Below, in pieces: positions 17,556 to 25,802 of a DNA stretch of 54,579 nt. The DNA is from Promethearchaeota archaeon (lineage in GTDB: Archaea > Asgardarchaeota > Lokiarchaeia > Helarchaeales > RDOG01). The notes under the pieces were generated by a model. That model did not search any database and was not told the DNA's origin. It saw only the letters and a list, made by a program, of their open reading frames with translations. The stretch lies in contig RDOG01000025.1 in NCBI GenBank assembly GCA_011365055.1, positions 1-54,579 on the forward strand, read 5' to 3'. The translations under genes and the position numbers were made by a program. How positions within the stretch are numbered: position 1 is the first letter of the stretch; the number at the start of each line of letters is the position of its first letter.

Positions 17556-19430
17556 GTGTTAATAGGTTTGTCGGATACTCGAGACTTCGATATCGAAGAT
17601 ACAGTCATTTTAATAGATACAAGCAGAAGCTTAGCTAGAACTGATTTTTATCCAAATCGTTTTGAAGTTTTAAGAAAAGCTGCTATAGCTTTTATTGAAT
17701 CAAAATCAAAAATTGATGCTGAAGATCGATATGCTATCGTAGAATTCAATACAGATGGAAGAATTGTCCTAGAATATTCAGAAAACCCCGAGGATGCGAT
17801 CATGGCTTTAAAAAATCTACGAATTGGAGGTATCAGCTCTTTGGGTGATGGAATGGGTGCTGCCCTACAATTGATTGGAAAGAAAATGCAAGAAGAAGGA
17901 GACACAGCAAGCGGTGGAAATGTCAATAGATTAATAATTTTTTCTGATGGAAATCCGAGTATTAGTTCGATTGACCCGATTGAACGCGCGAACGTAGCTG
18001 GAGAATTAGGTATTCTTTTGGATACTGTAGAATTATCAAGAATTTCCGCCACGCAGAGTTCCTCATGGGGTGGGATCTTAGAATCTATGTCCATTTTGGG
18101 TGAGCATTTTAAAGTGAGTGGAGAGCAATTATTAGAATTAGCAGTTAAATCCTTAAGTCATAAGAAGGATGTCTATGAATTAAAAAAGACCATTCCAAAA
18201 TTGGAATTAATTGCATCTGACATGATTGATCTTACTAATTTAAACCCTACTCAAAAAGAAGCTGTAAACCAAAAGATGGGATTAAAGATAGATAGGTGTG
18301 AGATATGCCGTTTGAATACATGTCAGAATCATCCTGATAATAGCTGTATCCGAATCTGTCCATTTTGTAAAGTTTCGATTCATACTGATTGTGCATTAGG
18401 ATGGGCAAAAGAAAGTAAATTAGATGAAGCTGGGGTTATGAGATGTCCCCATTGCCTATTATTATTAAAACTACCTGTTGAAGTAACTAAATTTGAGGCT
18501 AAAAGTGAAAATATTGAAAAGTCTGTCTCAATATCGCAAGTCACTGATCAAAAAACACCCGAAAGCAAATCTTCGGAACCCATGGTAAAAACTGCAGAGA
18601 CTGCAAAAGATGGGGAATTTTTTAAAGATGTAGGTAGAATAAAATATAAAACAACGCTCGATGGGGAATCAAAAGTGATATATTTAGCTTGGAATAACTG
18701 GGGGCGTCACGATTATTATTGTAACATAATAGCCGGAGCCAACGAGAAGGTAGTTCGAGACTTTCATCCTATTATTGATTTTTCAGAGGGAAAATGTTAT
18801 GGTTTTCGGATAAAAGATGACGTTGGCTGGTTTAGCCGCATGCTTGGAGATCGAAATATCTTAGATATGAATGTTGAACAATTAGAACATTGGCTCTCTA
18901 TTACCTATTCTGATATTAATTTCATTAAAAATTTACTTCAGCAACATCCTGAAGTTACATTCGATTCAGATAAAATCTTGGATTATCAACTTTCCGCTGA
19001 AGTCACATTTGCTGAGCCGTTAGATTCTTTTAATCGCGATAATTTGGAAGGGAATCTGATTTTAGGTGCAATGACATACGTTTCCTTGTTTAGAAACCGT
19101 CCACAAATTGCAACTGCTACGCCTCCTCCATTAAAAACCGTTGAATCTAAGAAACTTGAAGAACGCGCTCAAATTATTGAGGGTATCGAAGAAATTTCTT
19201 CAAAAGAACTTGAAAAAATGAAATCAATAAGCACTCCAGAACCCACTCAAGTTAAACCAGTATCTGGTGTTGCTGCTCAATTAGCAAAAATTGATAAAAT
19301 TCCGTTAAAAGATCTTGCCATGATGATGAATACTGACGAGCGTAAAGTCGTTAAGATGTTGATGCAATTAATAAAATCAGGCGAATTGAATGGTTATTTG
19401 AGAGACGGTGTTTTTTATAGAAAACAATAA
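17556..19430 (+). CDS. VWA domain + RING-type zinc finger + winged-helix protein
   Basis: A 624-residue multidomain protein. Residues about 15-200 form a von Willebrand A domain with MIDAS motif DTSRS (21-25), a GISSLGDG segment and FSDG. Residues about 248-299 hold a dense zinc-binding block: CEIC, then TCQNH, CIRICPFC, IHTDC and RCPHC, a cross-brace RING-like order. A mixed domain follows (about 340-490), then a low-complexity linker, and a C-terminal winged helix (KIPLKDLAMMMNTDERKVVK). VWA plus RING recalls the TFIIH subunit p44/Ssl1 and proteasome Rpn10, which also have D-x-x-PNR/PTR after the MIDAS; this is a resemblance, not proof. Starts GTG 17556 or TTG 17568 are both possible. Confidence 0.75.
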   Translation: MLIGLSDTRDFDIEDTVILIDTSRSLARTDFYPNRFEVLRKAAIAFIESKSKIDAEDRYAIVEFNTDGRIVLEYSENPEDAIMALKNLRIGGISSLGDGMGAALQLIGKKMQEEGDTASGGNVNRLIIFSDGNPSISSIDPIERANVAGELGILLDTVELSRISATQSSSWGGILESMSILGEHFKVSGEQLLELAVKSLSHKKDVYELKKTIPKLELIASDMIDLTNLNPTQKEAVNQKMGLKIDRCEICRLNTCQNHPDNSCIRICPFCKVSIHTDCALGWAKESKLDEAGVMRCPHCLLLLKLPVEVTKFEAKSENIEKSVSISQVTDQKTPESKSSEPMVKTAETAKDGEFFKDVGRIKYKTTLDGESKVIYLAWNNWGRHDYYCNIIAGANEKVVRDFHPIIDFSEGKCYGFRIKDDVGWFSRMLGDRNILDMNVEQLEHWLSITYSDINFIKNLLQQHPEVTFDSDKILDYQLSAEVTFAEPLDSFNRDNLEGNLILGAMTYVSLFRNRPQIATATPPPLKTVESKKLEERAQIIEGIEEISSKELEKMKSISTPEPTQVKPVSGVAAQLAKIDKIPLKDLAMMMNTDERKVVKMLMQLIKSGELNGYLRDGVFYRKQ

Positions 19431-19431
19431 T

Positions 19432-20694
19432 TTATTCATTTTTAAACTTAAAATAATCAACTAATCTTTTTTGTTTTTTCAAATATTTTATTAGTTTACT
19501 TTTATTAATCCATTGTTTCATCGGAATTTTTAAATATCTTGAAGCTTCCTTTAATGCATCATTCAATGTTTCAAATTCTTTTGGGCTTCTCTCAAACGCT
19601 TTTCTTACTGTTTCTCTTATTACCCAAACACCTAAGGGAGCAATATATCCTCCTGAAACCTCCCTAAAGATCACACACGCACTTTGCCTTTTAATACTTT
19701 TTAGGTATTCCGTTACTGCTAATCGAGCTGCATAATAAGCTCCAGTAACGTTTGATGCATAATTTTTCCTACCATCATATAATTCGTGATCTTGAGCCAT
19801 GATGTGCTTGTTTGAGGGATTAAAAGCAGATTTTGAAAACCATGCTTCCGTATTTTCAAAACTCCATTCTCTTGGAATTAAAATGATGACAAAATTATTA
19901 TCTAAGTACTTGTTTTGAAAGACCAAATATTTTGAAATTTCCTGAAAATATTTTATTTCTCTAATAATATTTTTAGAAATGGTGTCATCTACTGCTGTAA
20001 TTGACCATCGTGTTGGAACCAATTTTCTATTTTTTTTAACACCTAATAATCCTGCAGATAACAACCTGTTTAGATTGGTTACGGTAAAATTATTTTCATA
20101 TAAATAATCTAATGCAAGCGTTGATTTCAAGTCAGAATCATCAACTACTTTATCAACTTTAGGATCCACTTTTGGGTTACTTGTTATTCTTAACTTATCT
20201 AACCTCGCAGTAGGTCCTAAAGGAGGGGAATGAGGATCATATAACATCCGGATTTGAGGTTCCTTTTCAAGTTTTACTTCGGTATCTACTGGTACATGTG
20301 CCATGATGATTTCTTGAGATAATTCCATCAACTTTGAGGAAGTTAGTTCTCTAACATTCGATCTAAATGCTGTTCGAATTAGAGATGTTCGTAGTCCTAT
20401 CAATTCATTTATTGGTTTTCCGTACCAAAAGTCGGGTTCATCCAATAAAGTAATTTCAGGTCCTTGTCCTAGTGTAGGAGGAACCATTGGTCCGACAAGC
20501 ACGTTAGGATAAAAATTATGGCCCACAAAAATTGATGGGGGTGAAGAACCGTATAATTCCCTTCCAATTTCAACTAATTTTAATGGGATGATGCTTTGTT
20601 GCTTTACCAAAATTGGACATTGTACTTTACCACAAAGTAATCGCGATCCTTTGCAGCGTAAACAAATATTTTCATCTAATATCGGTCGGACCAT
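19432..20694 (-). CDS. nreA: DNA repair protein NreA (PCNA-interacting)
   Basis: A member of the archaeal Nre family, which is reported to act in DNA repair and bind PCNA. An N-terminal zinc knuckle (CLRCKGSRLLCGKVQC) is followed by the family core: PSIFVGHNFYPNVLVGPMVP and the downstream GGYIAPLGVWVIRET. The C-terminus carries QKRLVDYF, an evident PIP box for docking to the PCNA clamp, eight residues from the basic end. Length 420 is typical. It is convergent with the VWA-RING gene (1-nt gap). The start ATG is followed by a 158-nt gap to the divergent MFS gene. Confidence 0.9.
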   Translation of the reverse strand: MVRPILDENICLRCKGSRLLCGKVQCPILVKQQSIIPLKLVEIGRELYGSSPPSIFVGHNFYPNVLVGPMVPPTLGQGPEITLLDEPDFWYGKPINELIGLRTSLIRTAFRSNVRELTSSKLMELSQEIIMAHVPVDTEVKLEKEPQIRMLYDPHSPPLGPTARLDKLRITSNPKVDPKVDKVVDDSDLKSTLALDYLYENNFTVTNLNRLLSAGLLGVKKNRKLVPTRWSITAVDDTISKNIIREIKYFQEISKYLVFQNKYLDNNFVIILIPREWSFENTEAWFSKSAFNPSNKHIMAQDHELYDGRKNYASNVTGAYYAARLAVTEYLKSIKRQSACVIFREVSGGYIAPLGVWVIRETVRKAFERSPKEFETLNDALKEASRYLKIPMKQWINKSKLIKYLKKQKRLVDYFKFKNE

Positions 20695-20837
20695 ACAAGT
20701 AAAATTAGGTCTTTTAAATTTATAAATAGATTACAGTGCAATATATAACTAAGAAAAGAATCAGTAAATTGAAGATTCAGTAAATTCTTTCATAAATACT
20801 TATATACTTGGAGGTAATATAATTTTGGTGGAGATTT

Positions 20838-20845
20838 GAGGTGAT
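20838..20845 (+). promoter_or_regulatory. Near-perfect ribosome-binding site of the MFS-longin gene
   Basis: GAGGTGAT matches eight consecutive bases of the complement of the usual archaeal 16S rRNA 3' end and stands 7 nt before the ATG at 20853. This fixes the start of that gene and shows which Shine-Dalgarno form this genome uses. Confidence 0.6.
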
Positions 20846-20852
20846 TTAGAAG

Positions 20853-22457
20853 ATGGTTCAAATCAGTAAAAGAGATTTATTAGGATTTTCTCTTGGTATT
20901 TTAATTATGGTAAATATATGTTTTGGGTTTGTTCCCTTAATAAATCTTTTTGAAGTCTATTTCAATGTCATGGCCCTAATTCTGTTTTGGGCTCCATTCG
21001 GTGTATCTTGTCTCGTATTTGGGTTTATTATTGATAAAATAAAAAATGAAAATAAGAAATTTTTATGTTTTTCTTTTATGATATGGGGTGCTTTAGTCAT
21101 CTCTCTCATTTATTCGCTATCGAACCTTTTTCTAACACTATCTATAATTATTTTAATAGGAATATTTACAGCTCCAACAGTTTTAACTGCAATCGGTTAT
21201 ATGAATTCAAATCTTGATGTAAATAAAAGAGCATTAAACGTTGGAATATATTTAGCTATAAGTTGGGCAATAGTGTCAGTAACTGCATATGTTTCTTTCA
21301 TAAATTGGTTTCTAAACATTATTATATTAGCAATCCTTAATATTTCAATCGGAATAATCAGTTTCTCCTTGATACAAATAAGTGGAGTCGAATTAAAATG
21401 GGAACAAGAAACGCATATTCCGAGAGATTACGACATTAAAAAGAATTCTGCCATTTATTGGGGTAGCTCAGTTGTATTTGGGGCATTTTTAGGAATAATT
21501 GTTTTTCTACTGGGTACTACAGGGAGAATAACTCAATCAATGAGTTCTTTTTACTTAGAGAACGTTCGTTTTTATGTGGAAGTTGTTAGACTTTTCAATC
21601 TTGGACTAACAAACTTTGATTTCCTAGTTATTGGAGCGTTAAACATATTCTTAAGCATCATATACGGGAAATTAATAGATAAATACGGGCGAAAGCGTAT
21701 GTTTTTGATAGTAAATTTTATGATTCCTGCAGTCATGATATGTTTCGGATTCTGGGGCAATATTGTTTTTTTAGGATTAAGTGTCTTTTTCTATGCATCC
21801 ATCACTGCAGGATATTGCGTGATTATAGGGTCGGTATATTGCGACATGGCTCCTGAAGGAAAATTAGGTCAATACAATGGGCTTGGGTGGTCAGCATTAG
21901 GAATTGGAGGGTCATTAGGTTTTATTATCGCATTTATCATGACAGATCCTCTCTTAATTAGCATGATAGATATGATCATCATCATCGTCATTATCAGTCT
22001 TTCAGAAGTCAGTCTGATACCTTACATTTCCATGAAAGAAAGTCTTCCACCAGCAGAAGAAATGGAATGGGCAAAAGATTTAATACATTTATATGTTATA
22101 AAAGATAATGGCGTATTAATGTCAGATTATTCGTTCGTGGAGAAAGAATTAGTTGATCATGACTTGTTTTCTGGTGGTATATCTGGAATAACTACCATCC
22201 TGCAAGAAATGGTCGATAGCCAACAGAAGCTAAAAGTCATTGATCACGAAGATAAGAAATTGTTATTTGAATATGGAGAGCAATTTTCAATCATTTTAGT
22301 AGCAAAAAAAGACTTGAAAATATTACGAACAAAGCTCAAGAAGCTGACTGAACAAATACAAACTGTTTTTTGGGAAACAATCGCTTCTTGGGATGGAGAT
22401 CTTGAATTATTTAAACCAATTAAGACGTTAATTCGAAATTATTTCGTGGAGAAATGA
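20853..22457 (+). CDS. MFS transporter fused to a C-terminal longin-like domain
   Basis: A 534-residue protein. Residues about 8-390 contain about twelve membrane helices with major facilitator features, notably GKLIDKYGRKRM between helices, the family's G-x3-D-x2-GR-R loop. After a short PPAEEMEWAKD linker, residues about 405-530 form a soluble domain: a strand IHLYVIKDNGVLM, a GGISGITTILQEMV helix, strands DKKLLFEYGEQFSIILVAK, and an acidic helix. This strand-helix pattern is that of longin/roadblock-type domains, which in eukaryotes bind small GTPases. The transported substrate is unknown. Start is fixed by GAGGTGAT. The longin assignment rests on pattern, not a search. Confidence 0.75.
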   Translation: MVQISKRDLLGFSLGILIMVNICFGFVPLINLFEVYFNVMALILFWAPFGVSCLVFGFIIDKIKNENKKFLCFSFMIWGALVISLIYSLSNLFLTLSIIILIGIFTAPTVLTAIGYMNSNLDVNKRALNVGIYLAISWAIVSVTAYVSFINWFLNIIILAILNISIGIISFSLIQISGVELKWEQETHIPRDYDIKKNSAIYWGSSVVFGAFLGIIVFLLGTTGRITQSMSSFYLENVRFYVEVVRLFNLGLTNFDFLVIGALNIFLSIIYGKLIDKYGRKRMFLIVNFMIPAVMICFGFWGNIVFLGLSVFFYASITAGYCVIIGSVYCDMAPEGKLGQYNGLGWSALGIGGSLGFIIAFIMTDPLLISMIDMIIIIVIISLSEVSLIPYISMKESLPPAEEMEWAKDLIHLYVIKDNGVLMSDYSFVEKELVDHDLFSGGISGITTILQEMVDSQQKLKVIDHEDKKLLFEYGEQFSIILVAKKDLKILRTKLKKLTEQIQTVFWETIASWDGDLELFKPIKTLIRNYFVEK

Positions 22458-22479
22458 CATTTTCTTAATTATAAAAAAA

Positions 22480-23466
22480 TTATGGGTTTAAATTCTTTTT
22501 ATTTTCTTTTAAATATGGAGAACTCCTTGTTAAATACCATCTAGCAATAGGACTCACAAGTTTAATAAAAAACCGTTTCCATCCTAATCTCATCTTCATT
22601 TCTTTAATGTATTCATCATATGTGGTGTTTTGAAAATTCAATAATCTCTGTGATTCTTCCGTATCCATCCAATCTGTATAAAACCAGTCGTTATCAGTTT
22701 TCGGAAGCTTGAATGCCATATCTGAAGGTAACTTTATTCCAAAAGCTTCTAAAGTTTTTGTTAAAAATACACGATTAAGCATTTGACATTCTTTTCCTCC
22801 ACCAATTAACAAGATTTTATGAATTGCCTCCGCTGTTACGGCATTCGCTAAAGCTGTCCCAACATCCCTTGTATGAACAAATTCAACCCGTTGCTCTAGA
22901 GGCATATCAAATAATACTTTTGCCATGTTCAAATCTATTTTAAATGGAGGGACTGCAGCCAATCGAAAAATAATCCAAGGAAGAGTGCTTTCTTTAATCA
23001 TTTTCTCGCATTCTACTTTAGAATGCGTATAATTATCTGTGGGTTTTAATGTTTCATCAGCTTTTCTTGGTGGGGGATCTGCCATGCGAGGCCCATGCGT
23101 TGAAATTGAACTCGTAAATATAAATCTAGGCTGTGGATTGATTTCTTGTGCAACTTCTATTAAATTTCTCGTCCCATCAATATTAACACGACGTGCTAAA
23201 TCTGGTTTATCCTCACTAACTGGTGGAATAATAGCAGCCAAATGAATTATACATTCAAAATCAATTAATGAATTTTTAACATCTTCTATCTTGGTAATAT
23301 CTCCCCATATTGTTTTGAAAGAACCAATTTTTGATAATTCTTCTGCTTTCTTCTGATTATTTTTATTTTTTATGTCAAAACAAGTTACATCGTATCCTTT
23401 TTTAAATAAGGCGATTAATGCACTTTCTCCAACATTGCCAAAGGCGCCCGTAACAAAGACTTTCAT
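22480..23466 (-). CDS. NAD-dependent epimerase/dehydratase (extended SDR)
   Basis: A Rossmann-fold enzyme of the extended short-chain dehydrogenase/reductase family. TGAFGNVG gives the dinucleotide-binding motif at residues 6-13 from the preferred ATG at 23466 (MKVFVTGAFG), HLAAIIPP follows, and SSIS with YTHSK supplies the Ser-Tyr-Lys catalytic set. A 33-residue extension upstream to 23565 has no family counterpart and is AT-rich, so the later start is used. About 328 residues, typical of UDP-sugar epimerases/dehydratases, but sugar specificity cannot be read. It converges on the MFS-longin gene (22-nt gap). Confidence 0.85.
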   Translation of the reverse strand: MKVFVTGAFGNVGESALIALFKKGYDVTCFDIKNKNNQKKAEELSKIGSFKTIWGDITKIEDVKNSLIDFECIIHLAAIIPPVSEDKPDLARRVNIDGTRNLIEVAQEINPQPRFIFTSSISTHGPRMADPPPRKADETLKPTDNYTHSKVECEKMIKESTLPWIIFRLAAVPPFKIDLNMAKVLFDMPLEQRVEFVHTRDVGTALANAVTAEAIHKILLIGGGKECQMLNRVFLTKTLEAFGIKLPSDMAFKLPKTDNDWFYTDWMDTEESQRLLNFQNTTYDEYIKEMKMRLGWKRFFIKLVSPIARWYLTRSSPYLKENKKNLNP

Positions 23467-23604
23467 GATTTTATTTTTTTTTAAAGTTTTTAGAACTTTT
23501 TGGAAATTAAAAAATACTACTTCACTAGCTATATTTTGAAAAAAGATTTTATTAAAAAATTTCATATTTTTTTAATTTAAGATGTGAGTTATTAAGGAGA
23601 AAAC

Positions 23605-24105
23605 ATGTTGGAAAAATACGTGAGCTTAGCAATGCAATTAGGTATGAATGACGCAAAAATAATTTCATCGGAAGCAGTTTATTTTGATAATCGAGCATTT
23701 TTAAAATGTCGTTGGGGGTGTGAACATTCTAAAAACCAAACAATAAAATGCGATACAAGGGAAACAACTCTTTTGGAACGCCAGGACATGTTTAAGAAAT
23801 ATAAAAACATACTTCTGGTACATTCGCACGATGCTGTCGAATTAACGAAGGCATTACTTGAAATTGAACGTGTTGCCTTTCTTGATGGTCATTACTTTGC
23901 CTTCGCTATTCGTTATTGCAATTATTGTAGTTCCTGTAATATTTTAAATGGAAATGCGTGTCCGCATCCCGATAAGGTGCGACCCTGCGAACAATTATTT
24001 GGAATTGACGTGTTTAAAACCGTAAAAGAGCTGGGATATTCTATAAAAGTCTTAACTAAAAAAGATGAAATACAAAATAGATATGGATTTGTATTAATTA
24101 ATTGA
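23605..24105 (+). CDS. DUF2284 metal-binding protein
   Basis: A 166-residue predicted metal-binding protein of the DUF2284 type. Cysteines occur in the family order: RWGCEHSKNQTIKC early, then YCNYCSSCNILNGNACPHPD and VRPCEQLFG. These could ligate an iron-sulphur cluster or zinc. Families of this type occur across archaea and bacteria without a settled role; redox or corrinoid-associated functions have been suggested by context elsewhere. The ATG has AAGGAGA about 5 nt upstream. The next gene starts 16 nt later, so it heads a likely three-gene operon with 24122 and 24872. Confidence 0.75.
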   Translation: MLEKYVSLAMQLGMNDAKIISSEAVYFDNRAFLKCRWGCEHSKNQTIKCDTRETTLLERQDMFKKYKNILLVHSHDAVELTKALLEIERVAFLDGHYFAFAIRYCNYCSSCNILNGNACPHPDKVRPCEQLFGIDVFKTVKELGYSIKVLTKKDEIQNRYGFVLIN

Positions 24106-24121
24106 AAAAAATGAATGTAAC

Positions 24122-24856
24122 ATGGACTTGGAAGAACTAGTTGTGAAAAAACCTTATAAGGTTTCGTATGATAAATCAATTCTATCCAATTTTGAATTTC
24201 CTAATTTTAAATTGGTTTTAAGACGTGCCTTATGTGGTAATCCTAATCCTAAAACTGGTGAATATTTATTTTATAGAATCATAGAAAATCCTATTGTCCA
24301 TGAAAAATGCTTACAGTTTATTCTCTTTTATAATTTCCAAAAGTTTCCACCTCATAAACACGATTATCACAGCTTTCTTATCTATTTGGATAATAAAAAT
24401 AACGTTAAATCTTTGATTTATGATAAAGGGCATCATAGAAGTAAAATTATCTATCCTAAAAGAGAAAAAAACATTTTATTATTGTCCGTGATGATGTGGG
24501 ATCATCATTACATCTTGCTACCTGTAAAAGGATGGAAAAAACGATTCTTCTGGTTGACTAGGCCTCTAAAATTCACGTTAAAACCACTTAATGGAAGACA
24601 AATCTGGTATTTTTGGACTATTCCATCCATGGCACAACTTAAATTGCGTTCTAAATTAATAGATCCTTGGGATCCACAACAATTTGTGACATTTCGAGAT
24701 GTTTTTTACTGTCCTAAATGCGGTAAAGAACATCATATGGATTATATGAATGTTAAAGGAAGCACGTTATCCTTGGATATAGAATGTAACGGGCATCTTT
24801 TTAATGCCGAGTATGATCTCCAAAACCAAAAATTATATAGTAAAAAAATTGAATAA
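24122..24856 (+). CDS. Uncharacterised protein with C-terminal zinc-ribbon-like motif
   Basis: A 244-residue soluble protein that I do not recognise. The first 190 residues are aromatic- and histidine-rich, mixed alpha/beta. Near residue 200 is FYCPKCGKEHH, followed after about 20 residues by IECNGHLF; only three cysteines are visible, so a full four-Cys ribbon would need a His ligand. It lies 16 nt after the DUF2284 gene and 15 nt before the membrane protein gene, indicating an operon. No catalytic signature was found. Confidence 0.5.
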   Translation: MDLEELVVKKPYKVSYDKSILSNFEFPNFKLVLRRALCGNPNPKTGEYLFYRIIENPIVHEKCLQFILFYNFQKFPPHKHDYHSFLIYLDNKNNVKSLIYDKGHHRSKIIYPKREKNILLLSVMMWDHHYILLPVKGWKKRFFWLTRPLKFTLKPLNGRQIWYFWTIPSMAQLKLRSKLIDPWDPQQFVTFRDVFYCPKCGKEHHMDYMNVKGSTLSLDIECNGHLFNAEYDLQNQKLYSKKIE

Positions 24857-24871
24857 GATCACGTGATATTA

Positions 24872-25423
24872 ATGGAAAAAAAATCAATTCCAAATGTCAT
24901 AAAACCAGATAAAAAATTTTATAGATTTAGATTTTTTATTTTAAGCGTTATTTTTATTGCACTTATGGGATTTCAAGTTGTTGCATCTCTAATGTTTATT
25001 TTTTTGATTTTTTTAAGTTTAATTCTCATTTTATTAGCGTGTGTATTCCTATTCTTGTTTTATCGAGTGTTTTATAAAAATCCGCTAAAAAATCAAGTTA
25101 TATTGGAAGAAAATTCATTAAAATGTAGTAGTTGCAAGAATTTCAGACAAGAAACATCATTTACATTAAAATTAGAATATGTTAAAACGATTACTTTTTT
25201 TCAGACTTTTATGGATAAAATCTTGCGAAATAATACATTCTGTTTGAAATTTCAATTGAAAAAGAACCAAGAATTTGAACTAAAACATGTCAATTTTGAA
25301 AAGAATTCTCTTATTTTTATTAAACGACTCTTTAATAAATGTAATATGAATAAATGTAACGTGATTGTTGACCCAAAAACCAAACCCTATTTTACAGAAG
25401 TTCTTTCTAAAATTCTGAAATGA
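24872..25423 (+). CDS. Small membrane protein with two hydrophobic helices
   Basis: A 183-residue protein with two adjacent membrane helices in the first 70 residues and a soluble C-terminal domain of about 110 residues. That domain has four cysteines in separate pairs (CSSC and then CNMNKC); they are not in a standard zinc-finger spacing. The ATG at 24872 is used because ACGTGAT lies 4 nt before it and can serve as ribosome-binding site, whereas the in-frame GTG at 24863 overlaps it. Third gene of the DUF2284 operon. Function unknown. Confidence 0.55.
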   Translation: MEKKSIPNVIKPDKKFYRFRFFILSVIFIALMGFQVVASLMFIFLIFLSLILILLACVFLFLFYRVFYKNPLKNQVILEENSLKCSSCKNFRQETSFTLKLEYVKTITFFQTFMDKILRNNTFCLKFQLKKNQEFELKHVNFEKNSLIFIKRLFNKCNMNKCNVIVDPKTKPYFTEVLSKILK

Positions 25424-25450
25424 ATAATGCCTTTTAAAAATATTAGTTTT

Positions 25451-25585
25451 CTTTATAAAAGGATGGATTTGAAAGGAGAATTGATGTCAGCACGCTTCTA
25501 TGGGGAGGAGGGAGGGGTTGGGGGTTAAAAAGAGTAAAATAAAAAATAAAAACGTGCTAATTTCTTCTATCCTTTCAAACCCACT
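25451..25585 (+). ncRNA. Candidate G-rich hairpin element or small RNA
   Basis: CTTTATAAAAGG at 25451-25462 is a TATA-like box. TTTGAAAGGA (25468-25477) is exactly complementary to TCCTTTCAAA (25570-25579), and inside it AGCACG (25489-25494) pairs with CGTGCT (25553-25558). The loop contains four G tracts between 25502 and 25524 with loops of 4, 1 and 2 nt, a G-quadruplex-capable sequence. The string GGGAGG followed 3-4 nt later by GGGGGTTAA also occurs in the 16.0-kb element. The rest of this gap (25586-25802) holds only AT-rich sequence and a weak inverted repeat at 25727-25746. Transcription is not shown. Confidence 0.35.
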
Positions 25586-25802
25586 TCTTTAATTCACCAT
25601 CTCCAACGATTCAAATGTTTAAATTGTAAATATTTATTAATGAAATAAACCCATCCACACAAGTTTTAATTTTCTAGATTACGAAGATCACGATTCGGTT
25701 ATAAAAAAGTACCATGTTTTTTTGTATACATTCGTATATTTATAAACGAAAATAATTGGTGTATTTTTTTTTACGAAAGTCGCAATAAAAAACACGATAA
25801 AA

